DNA of 64,000 nt, from positions 11,690,297 through 11,754,296 of the forward strand of contig OZ022342.1 in the NCBI GenBank assembly GCA_963989245.1, in the 5' to 3' direction. Each line of letters begins with the position of its first letter. Position 1 is the first letter of the stretch. The stretch comes from Nansenia antarctica. Taxonomy: Eukaryota > Chordata > Actinopteri > Argentiniformes > Microstomatidae. The position numbers were made by a program, and so were the translations under genes. Of the stretch, positions 1 to 11,687 are shown one piece after another. The notes beneath the pieces were generated by a model. The model saw nothing but the letters and a program-made list of their open reading frames with translations, made no database searches and was not told where the DNA came from.

Positions 1-642
1 CTGGGCTGAGAGAGCTGCAGAGCTCGGGCGCTGTTGACAGACTGGTGAGTGAAGCATTATGGGTGATGTATGGTTGTGCAGACAGATGAGCTGTGGAAAT
101 GGGAATATGTAACTCAACGCAATTATCTGATGCATAAGGTGTTATACACCACGTCATATATATGTCCCCAGAGCGGCTGAGCTTGTTCACTTACTGCAAC
201 AGAAACTAAAGCCTTCCAGCGTGGTTTAATGTAATACTAATGAGAAAAACAACAACTGGTAACTGGATATTCAGTGCTATCAATCTTGGGACAGCCTTAT
301 ACTGTGTACATGACAGCTTATAAAAGAAGTTCATTTTACTACGCTTGACAGACCTGGGACAAAATACAATTTGAACATTTGAAAACACTTAAAATACTTG
401 AAGTGTTGTCTAGAGGTCGTCTGGTGTGCCAGATGGGCAGTGTTTGTAATTGTGGTACTCTATCATTGCATCAGGTCAAATCAATCAAGCACAGCAAAGT
501 ATGTGAAATGATTTTAAATACTATTACTACTATTAATACAATTTGAACCCAGGTTTGATACAAAACAGTTATATTGTCATTTCTATATTTTGTAGCATAG
601 TTCAATTCTCTAACTTGACAAGATGAGCAACAAGGATTATTC
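1..642. other. No supported gene; possible exon end at 1-44
   Basis: An open frame from base 3 (LRELQSSGAVDRL) reaches a donor-like ACTG|GTGAGT at 44/45. That alone is too weak to call an exon. The rest is AT-rich and without recognisable features. Confidence 0.3.
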
Positions 643-682
<40 letters not shown>

Positions 683-685
683 TAA
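643..685. repeat. (TAA)n microsatellite
   Basis: About 14 units of TAA ending in taaataataaaatg. Confidence 0.95.
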
Positions 686-1548
686 AATGTTATATAAAAT
701 ATTATGTAAATATAAAAGAGACAATGCTACCAGGAGACAATGAATGATTGATAACTTCATCATAAAGAGTGAGAATGGTGTTGGCCTTGTTGAACCACAC
801 GTCTTCCCTTGTGCACCTACATCTATACAGAACTGAAGCTTGTAAAACATGTTTAGAAATGTCTCTTTATCTGAGGTTGATGATAGTGGTGATATCACCT
901 CACACACAGCTGCCCTACAATATCATGCAAACCCTGCTCGACAAACAGGCCTTAAACTATAACATAGACTATAATCCTCGATCTGAGAACACAGGTGAAA
1001 ATGTATTATCATGCAAAGCAGTGACGAACACATCTTCAGTAGTTTCAGCTTTTTGGGGAGTTAGCTTGTATTGTTTCATTATGGGGCACTTGTAGCATAT
1101 TAACAAAAAACTAAACAAATTATCAACACATTTTTGGTAACACGTGACAACTTGAAACACCCATCATGGAAAACATGACACAATATGACAGCAATATTAT
1201 AAAAGCCTAATATCAATTAGCAGTGGTTGATTTCTGAAGTGCAATATTGTACTTGGCACCCATAGTCGTGTCATGGCTGGTACAGACTACATGTTGTAGC
1301 AACATGGAGGAATGACATACCCTGGTTGCTAATGTGAACAGATTCAGGATTTTCATACCATGAGCTAAAACCAAGAGGAAAAAGTTAATCCACAGTGATA
1401 GCCCAAGTCACAACTAAGTTGAATTGCGCACCGATGGTGGGTGGGTGCCACGGCTGGCATTGGTAACATTCTCTTATGTGACACATTTACTCATCGCTCA
1501 GCTTAACTATGTGACACGTTCACTCATCACCATTGTAGACAAATATGA
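686..1548. other. Intergenic, nothing recognised
   Basis: AT-rich unique sequence. Short frames only, none with family resemblance. Confidence 0.6.
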
Positions 1549-1712
1549 ATGAATGAATGGTCTTTATTGTCATTGCTATAGTACAGGTACCAAACAACGA
1601 AATTTAGGAGGGGTGGCTCCCCCGGTGCTAGGAAAGAAAAAAACACAAAAAAAAACACAAGAAGGGAAGGAGCTGGTTTACATAAATAAATAAAGGCTAT
1701 GTACACTATCCA
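1549..1712 (-). mobile_element. LINE 3' end, 5'-truncated
   Basis: On the - strand it contains catagcctttatttatgta, ctcctaaatttcgttg, tgtcaataaag-type sequence and a (CATT)n tail, the same family as the + strand copy at 4693-4869. No coding sequence remains. Confidence 0.78.
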
Positions 1713-2751
1713 CTATACTATACTGTACAGATAGACGACTAGGGTTGTCATATTGCACATAGTGTTATTGCACATTCAACCTACCATAGGCACTTCCCTC
1801 TTCATTCACACTGTACAAAGCTGTATCAACTGTATCATGAATGGGGTTTTAGTCATGATAGCACTCTTTTTTATAGAAAATAAAGCACATGTTTTGTGTT
1901 TTGCAATGAAATTCTTAATTTCCACCTCTGCATGATGCGATTTGGTCCTCTACTGTAGTTCTCAAGCCGTTTCTCAATTATTAGGAACTTGACTTCTTTT
2001 GTCCTGTCCTCCGTCCTCCACTCACTTTGTCCTCAAAAGGCAAGGCTCCAGACAGTGATTTGCTGGCTGAGGATGCCCTGTGATATTCCACCGCAGAGGT
2101 GATGTCATCATTCCATTATCGACCTAGCTCTGCATGGAATTAATAATGAAGCAATGGAATGTGTGAATGACGATGAATTATTGGAATACGAGAACTACAG
2201 TGATGACATGACATGATGGATGTGTGTTAATAACATCACACCAAATACTAGTATGTCAGCAATTTCTGTATTACTGTATTAACTATACTCGGTCTGAGCA
2301 TTTAATATGCTTGCTAGAACATGACATGGCTGCTTTATTGTCCGTTAGAGAATGTAAACATATTTCAAGGAGTTCTTGTCCTCCTTCCTCACTGTGAAGA
2401 TGTTGTCTTATTTTCGGCAGCCATTTCATATTGTAGATAGCTGCAGGTCCTCAGTTGTCTCCTTGAATTAAGATTACACTGATCCAATTGTAAAGGCAAA
2501 GCAACACACAGCCAGTGGCATTGGCAGGGAGCAGCACTAGTGGGAGTGTGTGAGGAGGGAATGCCGTCTATGTGAAGGGGGAGTTGGTGAGATTAACAAC
2601 AGGGTTAACTGATACTCTCGTTCTCTCTCCCAAGGCCTGGACGGCGGAGGCAGCAGATTGAAGTACGATTAACATGAACATTATGGATCCTGAAGGTTTC
2701 CACTTTCTACCACTGGCACAGACACACCAGAACACTCACACACACATATGC

Positions 2752-2830
<79 letters not shown>

Positions 2831-4017
2831 AACAAACACACACACCCACACACTTGTCCCAAACATTGCTCTATACCTTCTAAGGTAACACAATCCTTCA
2901 CTAGCCTGAACTGGCCCTTGGAGGTGGAAAATGGGGGTAATGCTTTCTGCACATGTGCAGAGGTAGAGGTATAGGAGTAAAGGAGGATGTATAGACGTCG
3001 GCGTTCTGTCCCCACTCCCTGGCATCCTGTGGCGTTTGGAGCTGAAGAGCAGCCGCGGGAGCTCTGGGGGGAAGCGCCCCAGCCCCTGGCCCTGTCAGAG
3101 AGAAACCCCCTTCGCAGCAGGGATGCGACGGGGAAAGTGGAGGGCCGGGGCGATTCTGAACAGACCGAGAGGAACTCTGGAGAGGAAACCTGGTACCCTG
3201 CTTTGGCAGTGAGAGGATGTGGAAGGGAGTGAAGGGAGGAAACTTGAGATGGGGAGGGTTGATTCGATGGAATGTGTAACCCAGTGCTGTCTTTCCCTTT
3301 GCGCAGACTACGCACTGAGCAAAGGGGCCACCGGACGCTAGGGGGTCCTGAGTAAAACAAACATTTTCTCTGGCCCTTAAATAGGTTGAGCCGACACTGG
3401 TGTAACCATGGTTCTGTGCTGTACTTCACTTACAGTATACAGTAGGTGGTCAGGACATAAGCAAGGCAGCTGAATTGATCATTCCTCCAATACCTACCTT
3501 GCCGGAAAGTTCTGCTCCCCTCTCCCTACTCCCTGAAACAAACATATCCTACCTGAGGACCCACCTTTACCCTTCACCTTCATCACGCGTGTCACATTCA
3601 TCAGTTACAGGACAGCTCAGATGCTACACTTTAACACTAGAACAGACGTACCTATTGTACCTACTATAAGAGCTGCCTCGGGGATCAAATGACCATAGTC
3701 TTTAGAATGGGAAGCTGCTACTTACACACAACGACCACTAGTTGGCCAGATTGTAAATTAGCCTGCCTCCTACACAGAAAAACTGCCAAATAGCTTTATA
3801 CTAGCTTATCCTGATGTGATTTTGTAAATGTAAGGATACTGGGTGGTAGAATGCACATATCTAGGAAAAGTCATGGAAAGGAGGGTCTTGAAATTTGATT
3901 GAGTGCAAAGATATTTAAAAAAAAATACTCACAAGGTCAAATGACCCCACCCATGGCTGTTCTAGAGTTAACTGTTGTTTCTTGCCTCAGCTCAGAGTAT
4001 GGGGCCATTCGACTATC
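1713..4017. other. Intergenic with one GC-rich island
   Basis: Mostly AT-rich. About 2985-3190 is clearly GC- and CpG-richer with overlapping frames on both strands, but no splice pattern or protein family could be recognised. It includes the (CA)n at 2757-2848. Confidence 0.5.
2757..2848. repeat. (CA)n microsatellite
   Basis: Long (CA)n with a few interruptions (cgca, aaca) near the 3' end. It gives rise to false long frames on both strands. Confidence 0.95.
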
Positions 4018-4122
4018 TAATACTGTGTTAAGCCTACTCACGTTTACCATTTAACCAGATGATAATAACATATAACACCATCTGTTTAAATGGTAAACAT
4101 GAGTAGGTTAAACACAATATTA
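4018..4122. repeat. Foldback repeat with 44-bp arms
   Basis: Left arm 4018-4061 (contains cctactcacgtttaccattt) pairs with right arm 4079-4122 (contains aaatggtaaacatgagtagg), with a 17-bp loop. A few mismatches. Likely a small MITE, family unknown. Confidence 0.75.
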
Positions 4123-4692
4123 AGACTACAGCAAAATATGTTTGAATTCAGTAAAGCATGAACAATACAGAAAGGTGGAGATTGAGAATGTAAGTGGGAT
4201 TATGATACAGAGGGTAAGAGAGAGAGAAGGGGGTCGGAGGAGGATATCACCTGACACCACTTATGAGTCAGGCATCAGCATGACCCTCCTCCGTGCTGCA
4301 GATGTTATTGCTCTTTGAAGCGCATTCTAACCAATCCGAACGGGAGTCTACCAACTCAACTGCAAATGCTCTCTGCAGACGGGGCCAGGTAATTTATAGA
4401 GTAAGGTGCACTGGAGGGTCAGGAGAGAGAAAAGAGAGAGGGGAGATCCCCTGTCATAACTAGACTCGTTCTCTGTGACAATACCGTTCACAGAGAGCTG
4501 TGATTAGGTTGCAGTAATGAAAGTGATTAGGTTACAGTAATGAAGTAAGATTCGAGAATTGTCCCTAGACGTTCATACAGTATTGAGCATTTTTTGGGGG
4601 TGTTGACTGCCGTTGTAGTTCACTTTGTTAAAGCAGTCAAGTTGACTGTGAATGGCCCCCCAGTTAAGCTTACAAGCACTATTTTAGTATGT

Positions 4693-4869
4693 GTACATAG
4701 CCTTTATTTATGTAAATCAGCTCTTTTCTCTTTTTTGCTTTACCCGTGGCTCTCTTTTTAGTCTTTTTTCCAAGCACCAGGGGAGCCCCCCCTCCTAAAT
4801 TTCGTTGTATGGTACCTGTACTGTATAAATGACAATAAAGACCATTCATTCATTCATTCATTCATTCAT
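4693..4869 (+). mobile_element. LINE 3' end, 5'-truncated, with 16-bp target duplication
   Basis: 177 bp ending gacaataaagaccattcatt and (CATT)n. The direct repeat CACTATTTTAGTATGT occurs at 4677-4692 and 4870-4885, a textbook target-primed insertion. Only 3' UTR is present. Confidence 0.88.
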
Positions 4870-4885
4870 CACTATTTTAGTATGT

Positions 4886-5789
4886 CCTTCAGTTATTCAA
4901 ATGGCCATTTTGAATTTGATAATGTCCAATAACAACCCCTATAGCCCCTACATACGTGGGTAGATCTGAAAGGAGTAGATAGGTATAAGCAGGACTCTCT
5001 GTGGCCAAGGTGGAATGCTTTCAGATCTACACACATGTCTAATGTGAATGGGATAGGGAATTGTTTCTGCACAGGGCCAGCTCACATCTATCCCTGCAGT
5101 ACTAGTAGATACCACTAAGTGGGGATGGCTAGCAACGATTCATTCAGGAGAGCTGTATGTAACAATCAAGCACATCATCTCTTTACTAGACCATCTTCTT
5201 GTATTTCAAACCCCATCCGGGGACAAGTGCTTAAACAGTTAAATCTGTCTGGTGCAATGCACCTGCCTCTAAGTATTTGAATATGTCAATGTTTTCATGC
5301 ATTCTGTACCTATGTTTGCAAGAAGTGGCATGTCGCATCATCTAAACCACACCTACCTCATCAGTTAGGACTAATAGTCTGTATCATAACTGTGACTGTA
5401 CAGAAACATGGATGACGTACATATCATATTCACACATTTCCTTTTCCCTGGTCAGTATAATTCAACAGGTGATCTTACTGTCCAACAACAGCCCCCCAGA
5501 CACCATGTCACCATGTCTCCTCATTTCACTGAAGAGTAACAGCGTTTTCTGTAATCGTATCCTCCTAGGCTGCTTTCCCCTTCACCAGTATCAACTTACG
5601 CCTTCAGCCCAGATAACGGCAGGCAGAAATATGGGTGACAGGATTGGGGCTGGGGTGAGGAAGGAAGAAAAACAGGGACACATGTTATACATACAGTAGA
5701 TTTGGGGTCCAATTGTAGGAGAAGGATGAGGGTTTCTTTTAAGAAAATGGACATCCATTATATGTATATAATGTATATATCACTGTATA
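4886..5789. other. Intergenic, nothing recognised
   Basis: Unique-looking AT-rich sequence up to the Tc1 left end. Ends with palindromic tatatgtatataatgtatat. Confidence 0.6.
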
Positions 5790-5807
5790 CAGTGACAAGA
5801 AAACGTA

Positions 5808-6081
5808 CAGTGGGGGAAATAAGTATTGAACACATCAACATTTTGTCCTGTAAATGTATTTCCAATGAGCCTATTCAAGTGAAATTTGCACCAGACTTTG
5901 GTATTAACTCAAACAATCCAGACCAAAAATCAAAACATTAAAGTCCATTATGTAAATAAAGTTATGTGGAATAAAGTGGAATGAAACAGGATTGAACACA
6001 CTAAGAACACTTGAATAGGCTCATTGGAAATACATTTACTGGACAAAATATTGATGTGTTCAATACTTATTTCCCCCATTG
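5808..6081. mobile_element. Mariner/Tc1-type MITE nested in the Tc1 left terminus
   Basis: 274 bp flanked by TA on both sides (5806-5807 and 6082-6083). Long inverted arms start CAGTGGGGGAAATAAGTATT and end with the complement; arms of about 70-90 bp. No transposase frame, so non-autonomous. TA flanks and CAGTG ends place it in the Tc1/mariner superfamily. Confidence 0.88.
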
Positions 6082-6295
6082 TATATGAACCCTTTGGAAT
6101 TACCTGGTTTTCTGCATTAATTGGTCATAAAATGTGCAATTATAATCTGTCATGTCTTTATTGAACACATCCATTGAACACTCACAGTGCTAGTGGAAAA
6201 AGTAAGTGAACCCTTGGATTTAATAACTAGTCAAACCTCCTTTGGCAGCGATAACCTCAAGCAAGCGCTTCCGGTAATTAATTAATTAATTTAAT

Positions 6296-6610
6296 TTAAT
6301 TAATAATTTTTTTCCGGTAGCTGCAGATCAGACCTGCACCACGTTCAGGGTGAATTTTGGACCATTCTTCCTTACAGAACTGCTTCAGCTCAGCCATATT
6401 CTTAGGATGTCTGGTGTAAACGGCTCTCTTGAGGTCATTCCACAGCATCTCTATTGGGTTAAGGTCTGGGCTCTGACTGGGCCACTCCAAAAGGCAGATT
6501 TTATTTTTTTGAAGCCCTTACATAGTAGATTTAGTTCGGTGTTTAGGGTCATTGTCTTGCTGCATCACCCAACTTCTACTGAGCTTCAGCTGGTGGACAG
6601 CCACCCTGAC
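6296..6610 (-). pseudogene. Tc1-like transposase, catalytic C-terminal part
   Basis: Translating the - strand gives QQDNDPKH (second catalytic Asp), then after a stop and a possible frameshift WPSQSPDLNPIEMLWNDLKR with the catalytic Glu of the DDE triad, and KQFCKEEWSKIHPERGAGLI near the C-terminus. A stop codon lies between the two parts, so it cannot make an active enzyme. Confidence 0.92.
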
Positions 6611-6611
6611 G

Positions 6612-6860
6612 TTATCTTTTAAAAGCCTTCATCCTGGCTGCGGTGTATGGGGATGGATTCTCCACCAGATATATCCAGATGTCACCGAACACGAGATCAG
6701 GCAGGGACTTAGCTGCATTTAGTGGTTCAAACACAGCAGCGGGGGCTAAATATGGGTCGCAAGTGCCCAATATGTGTAGCTTTTCCGTGTATCTTGCTAG
6801 TTCTTCATGGGTGAGGTGGTCTAAATAGTAGGCAGCCGGTAAATTGCGTCCACTCGCCAT
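6612..6860 (-). CDS. Truncated first-exon-like frame, TE-associated protein fragment
   Basis: 82 codons beginning MASGRNLPAAYYLDHLTHEE and containing GTCDPYLAPAAVF, LPDLVFGDIWIYLVENPSPY and AARMKAF. The pattern DPYL...LP-D-I...YLV...S-x-Y-T resembles N-termini of multi-copy transposon-associated proteins in fish genomes, from memory of such families; no name can be given safely. The frame runs into Tc1 sequence at its 3' end, so it is cut off. Probably non-functional. Confidence 0.45.
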   Translation of the reverse strand: MASGRNLPAAYYLDHLTHEELARYTEKLHILGTCDPYLAPAAVFEPLNAAKSLPDLVFGDIWIYLVENPSPYTAARMKAFKR

Positions 6861-6945
6861 GTTGCGCGATGTTGCTATGATCCTTTTTGCCCGTCAGGTT
6901 GGTGGTTGCTAGGGAAGAAACCACGTGACTGAAAGCTATGAATAG
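6628..6945 (-). mobile_element. Foreign fragment inserted in the Tc1 transposase (5' end of another gene or element)
   Basis: Breaks the Tc1 sequence between 'ttatctttta' and 'ccttgataaac', which are adjacent in intact relatives. On the - strand it holds about 90 bp of leader and an ATG at 6860 opening a frame of about 80 codons. Boundaries are approximate and no target duplication is clear. Confidence 0.6.
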
Positions 6946-7207
6946 GATACCTTGATAAACCTGAGAATTCATTTTCCCCCTCGATGATGGCAAGCTGTCC
7001 AGGCCCTACGGCAGCAAAGCAGCCTCGAATCATGATGCTCCCTCCACCTGTTCTTCACTGTTGGGATGATGTTTTCATGTTGTATGCGGTGCCCTTTTTA
7101 CACCATACCTAGTGCTGCGTGTTCTTCCCGAACAATTCAACCATAGTTTCATCAGTCCCATTTTTCCCAGTAGCATTGTGGAGTGTCAAAGTGCTCATTG
7201 GCAAACT

Positions 7208-7591
7208 TCAGGTTTTTTTTGAGAGCAGTGGCTTCCTCCGTGGTGTCCTGCCATGGACACCATGCCTGTTCAAAGGTTTACATAGGGTAGACTCATGAAG
7301 AGAGATGTTAGCCAGTTTAAATGATTCCTTCAAGCCATTAGCTATTACTCTAGGGTCCTGTTTTACCTCATTGAGCATTCTGTGTTGTGCCTTTGGAGTC
7401 ATCTTGGCTGAGCGCCCACTTCTAGGGAGAGTAACCACAGTACTAAATCGTCTCCATTTATAGACAATTTGTCTAACTGTGGACTGATGCATATCTAAAC
7501 TCTTTGAGATTACTTTGTAACTCTTTCCAGCTTCATGCAAATCAACAATGCTTGATCGTAAGTCTTCTGAGATCTCTTTTTTGTGAGGCAT
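7208..7591 (-). pseudogene. Tc1-like transposase, N-terminal half
   Basis: Starts MPHKKEISEDLRSSIVDLHE and continues with GKSYKVISKSLDMHQSTVRQ, the paired-like helix-turn-helix that binds the terminal repeats, then the GRSAKMTPK linker typical of fish Tc1 transposases. The frame is lost at an A-run (KKT stop) before the catalytic domain. Confidence 0.92.
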
Positions 7592-8365
7592 GGCTCAAAT
7601 CAGCAGATGCTTCTTGTGAATAGCAAGCTCAAAATGTTTGAGTGTTTTTTTACAAGTCAAAGTATCTGTAACCCACACCTCCAATCTCACTTCATTGATT
7701 GGACTCCAGGTTTGCTAACTCCTGCCTCCAATTAGCTTTTGTAGACTCATTAGCCTAGGGGTTCATATACTGTTTCCAACCTACACAGTGTGAATGTTTG
7801 AGTGATGTATTCAATATGGACAAGAACAATACAACAATTTGTGTGTTATTGGTTAAAACAGATTGTGTTTGTACAATTATTGTAACAGATGAAGATCAGG
7901 CCATGTTTTAAGACAAACGTATACATAAATGCAGGTAATTCCAAAGGGTTCACTTACTTTTTATTGCCACTGTAGTTTGCAAAGCTAACCACTGTCTTCC
8001 GACTCAAAGGAAAGAACATTTCAGACATTAAAATGTGGGACAACTCTTTATAGTAAAACATTCTCCTCTCAACAGTGACAGCCGCTTAGTGAGTGTTGTC
8101 TGTCTGTCTATTTGTCTGTCTGTCTTTCTGTCTGACCAACTCGGTATGCGTGGCATGGGAGAGGTCATATCCTCAAAGACACGCTCCCGATGAGGAAGAG
8201 CCAATCCCCAAATCTGTCCACTTTTCATCTGCTCACTGACCGGAGGCTTAGAGGGATCACTAGTTTTTAATACGTCTTTAGATACAGCACAACCTCTCTC
8301 ATGATTTAATCTTTTTTTCCTCATCTTTTTTTCTTCTTCTGAAAGGCTTAATCCTTCGCTGTTGT

Positions 8366-8366
8366 G

Positions 8367-8416
<50 letters not shown>

Positions 8417-8438
8417 GTGTGTGTGTGTGTGTATGTGT
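8366..8438. repeat. (GT)n microsatellite
   Basis: About 35 GT units with one gc interruption. Confidence 0.95.
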
Positions 8439-9846
8439 ACGGGTGCAGACTGGGCTGTCTGAAGTTAATGCTGTATTATTCACAGGGGACAGGCTGCTGG
8501 CAGGACTGTGGTGGTAGATTATACATCATAATGATATGATAAACATATTCTCTTGTCTCTGAATTTCTATCGAATGTTGTCTGATGTTAACTTAGTCCTC
8601 ACATAGTTCACTTCCCATGTGAGACAGTTATTGCTATATGATACAACCAGCATTCAAATCCAGGTCTCCCATGTGGAAGAATTGGCATTAGCGCAGGGAG
8701 GTAAAGCACGTAAGACTTTCACAGCGTTAGGCAAGTTTACTGATTATGGGAGAGTAATTCCAGAACCATCTCTTCTACAATATCACTGCTCTAGTATCCT
8801 GCACATCTTGACTTTCTCCACTTTCTCCATGTTTCTCTTTTAACTGCAATCCAATACAGGCAAACTTCAGTTGTATTTATTATTAGATCTGGGTGATCTC
8901 CAGATTTCACATCCATCTAATTTATTCATGATCTCTCTAAAATAGTGATTAGAACTGTAAGCGGTATTGTAGCACCACTAAACATTTTGTTGTAGCTGAT
9001 AGTCTACTGAGATTAAAATATGATGGCTGTAATAAGGAACACGTGTTATTATACCAAATAAAGTGATCTAATTCAGTATATCATCATACCTAATCATTAT
9101 AATACATCAAAAGCTTATTTTCCCATGTTTATAAGACAGTAATTTGCTGCGGTGTCACAGTATACAGTGGCATCGATTTTGGACTCACCACTATTAGGGA
9201 GTAATTTATTCTGTGCGTATGGGTGAAGTTAAACACAGGCAGGGTTTCCAAACCACAACGAGTTTGATCACAGAGGAGCAATGTGTATGTCTGTGCCATT
9301 TTACAATGCTACAAATAACTTGTGACATATTCAGGACAAATAGAGCGTAACACACAGTTTCAATAATCTATATTTAGAAGAAAAAGAAAGTCATTACTTA
9401 AATTCGACCTTCGATAACTGAAGTTTCCAAGACAGATGGTTGTACAAATGTAAAAGACAAACAGACAAACAGACAAATAGACAGACACACAAACTGACGT
9501 ATTAGGTACCACAATTCATGACATGACCAAAGTGTGATTGGACCTACAGTAAATACAAATATGAGATCAAATATTCAAACACCCCCCCCAGAATATCAAC
9601 AATTCAGAAGAAGAAAAAAAAGTTACTTTTGATTAGGTGGGCAACACATTGACGACATGACATTGTATAATGACATTATCATTCATCTGTTTATGTAATA
9701 AATTATGCCTAACAATTGTAAGATTGTTAAGTCGTTTCCCTAATGGTAAGGTGGAAAAAAGAAAAAAAGAAAAAAAAAGTGGACATTTGCAGAAAGGTGT
9801 AGCCTACAATTATTCATGTAGTAAAAACTAAAAAGTGGTTGTCATA

Positions 9847-9890
9847 TGTGTCACGATCTGGTGAAAAGGTCTGCATGCCGGCAATTCTCA
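9847..9890. mobile_element. Foldback MITE family A, terminal fragment
   Basis: tgtgtcacgatctggtgaaa followed by aggtctgcatgccggca matches the left terminus of the family for about 44 bp, then the match ends. Only this end was seen. Confidence 0.55.
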
Positions 9891-10103
9891 TGACCAAAAA
9901 GCTTATAAAAAAATAAATATGTCTTTCTGTTTTTTATCATTACGAAAGTTTAAGTGTTGAAGAGCCCACTTACATTTTAGGCAAACACTATGATAACCCT
10001 GAACTCTACTTAACCACAAAAAAGCTCACAGGTGAGTTCAAACAAACACAAGTAAACATTAAAAACACTCCTACACAACCAAGGAAGACCACCTTATATG
10101 GTG

Positions 10104-11638
10104 GACGGAACACTTTAGAGCACTGGTCAACAGGCAGCCTCCTCAACTGACAGCAGAGATCCTGGCAGCAGCAAACATGTTGGAGATAAACTGCAATCCC
10201 CCATCAAGACAGAAATGACGAAGGCCTTGAGAGGAGGTAAGACAGAGGAGCCAGACAAGATACCAGCCGAAGCCCTCATGGCAGACATCGAAACCGTCAC
10301 CAACATGCTCTACCATCTCATGAGAATGATCTGGGAGAAAGAAAATGTCCGGTTTGATTGGAGAGATGGCAACATTGTGAAGATTCCTAAGTAAGGGTGT
10401 CTTAGGGAGTGCAAAACCTACTGAGGAATAATGCTGCTTTCAACACCAGGGAAGGTGCTCAACCGCATTCTACTGGAGAGGCTTAAGGTGGTTGATGAGA
10501 AACTGAGGGAAAATCAGGCTGCCTTCAGGAATAATAGATCCTGGCCCTTCCTCTTCCTCCTCTGCATCTGGACTATGAAACAGTCGAACCGGCATACAGT
10601 GGAGAGTGGAGACTGACCGAACAGCTAGAAGATCTGGATTTTGCTGATGATTTGGCACTACTAGCACACACCCGCCAACAGATGCAGGAAAAATCACACA
10701 AACTAGAGATAACAGCTGCTTCACTTGGGCTCAAAATCAACTCACCAAAAAGCATGTGAACAACAAGAACAACACCAATAATCATGGACCAAAACCAGCT
10801 AGAGTATGTAGTTAGTTTCACATACCTCGGGAGTATAATTACTGTGGAGGATGTCAAAGCCAGAATTGGAAAAGCAAGGACAACATTTAACATCTTAAGT
10901 AAAATCTGGAGGATTAAAAACCACCCAAAAAAATCACTCTAGACCAAACAAAAAATCTTCAACTCAAATGTCAAATCCACTCTACTTTACGGATCTGAAA
11001 CTTGGAAGACAACCACCAACATACTCAACAAACTACAGACATTCATTAACTGCCGTCTCAGACGCCTCCTGGGAATCTACTGTCCCAACACCATCACAAA
11101 TACAAACCCGTGGGAACTCACCAAACAAGAAACAATTGAATAGAAATCCAAATCAGGAGAAGAGAATGGAACTGGATAGGCCACACACTCAGAAGACCAA
11201 ACAAATCAATCACAAATCTGGCTCTAACATGGAGCCGATGAGGCAGGAGGAAGAGAGGAAGACCTAGAACCATCAGACACCTCCTGGGAATCTACTGTCC
11301 CAACACCATCTCAAATACCAACCCTCCCACTCACCAAATAAGAAACAATAGAATAGAAATCCAAATCAGGAGAAGGAAATTGAACTGGATAGGCCACACA
11401 CTCAGAACACCAAACAAATCAATCACAGAGCAGCTGGCTCTAACATGGAGCCCACAAGGCCAGAGGAAGAGACGAAGACCTAGAACCATCTGGAGAAGAT
11501 ACACACAAACAGGAGGTAGAGGCGAAAGGGCTGTCATGGCAACAACTGGATCGGAGAGCACAAGACCGGAGAGGATGGAGGGGTTTCATCGATGGCCTAT
11601 GTTCCTTAGGAAATGTCAAGGCCTAAGTAAGTAAGTAC
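10104..11638 (+). mobile_element. Degenerate non-LTR retrotransposon (RTE-like LINE), internally deleted
   Basis: Decayed frames on the + strand match a widespread endonuclease-RT LINE: WTEHFRALVN near 10110, STPGKVLNRILLERL and NQAAFRNNRS (RT) near 10440-10540, then an abrupt jump to WPFLFLLCIWTMKQ, then LDFADDLALLAH (RT catalytic box) near 10635, TYLGSI, ARIGKARTTFNIL, FNSNVKSTLLYGSETW and GHTLR...WSPQGQRKRRRPRTIW near 11390-11490. The jump implies deletion of roughly 90 residues of the RT core. It ends with a (AAGT)n-like tail at 11627-11638. A 215-bp tandem duplication lies within it. Exact clade uncertain. Confidence 0.85.
11064..11490 (+). repeat. Tandem duplication (period 215 bp) inside the LINE
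   Basis: The segment beginning ctcctgggaatctactgtcc occurs at 11066 and again at 11281, and the next 200 bp repeat with scattered differences. The two copies have diverged, so the duplication is not new. Confidence 0.85.
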
Positions 11639-11687
11639 TATGAAAACCCTGTTTGTGTTTTTTTTTTTTGCATTTTGCTCATACATA

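Larger units (their letters stand above)
5790..7972 (-). mobile_element. Tc1-like transposon with nested insertions
   Basis: The transposase reads on the - strand. Right terminus ends ...GCCACTG next to TA (7973-7974); left terminus starts CAGTGACAAG next to TA (5788-5789). The left inverted repeat is split by a 274-bp MITE (5808-6081) but resumes as TGAACCCTTTGGAATTACCT, matching the right one. The transposase is broken by a frameshift near an A/T run at 7211-7219, by an inserted foreign fragment (about 6628-6945) and by a 43-bp insertion at 6277-6319. It is a dead element whose insertions give a relative chronology. Confidence 0.9.
7975..10103. other. Intergenic, simple repeats and a MITE fragment only
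   Basis: Contains short (TCTG)n at 8096-8135, (GT)n, degenerate (ACAGACAA)n near 9455-9490 and the 44-bp family A fragment. No gene recognised. Confidence 0.6.

Noticed and set aside
2985..3232. GC-rich frame of 81 codons as a host exon
   Set aside because: No splice signals that fit, no family resemblance, and overlapping frames on both strands; left as an unexplained GC-rich island.
2681..3429. Long minus-strand frames of 114 and 240 codons
   Set aside because: Their length comes from (CA)n, which reads as Cys-Val without stops. No domain outside the repeat.
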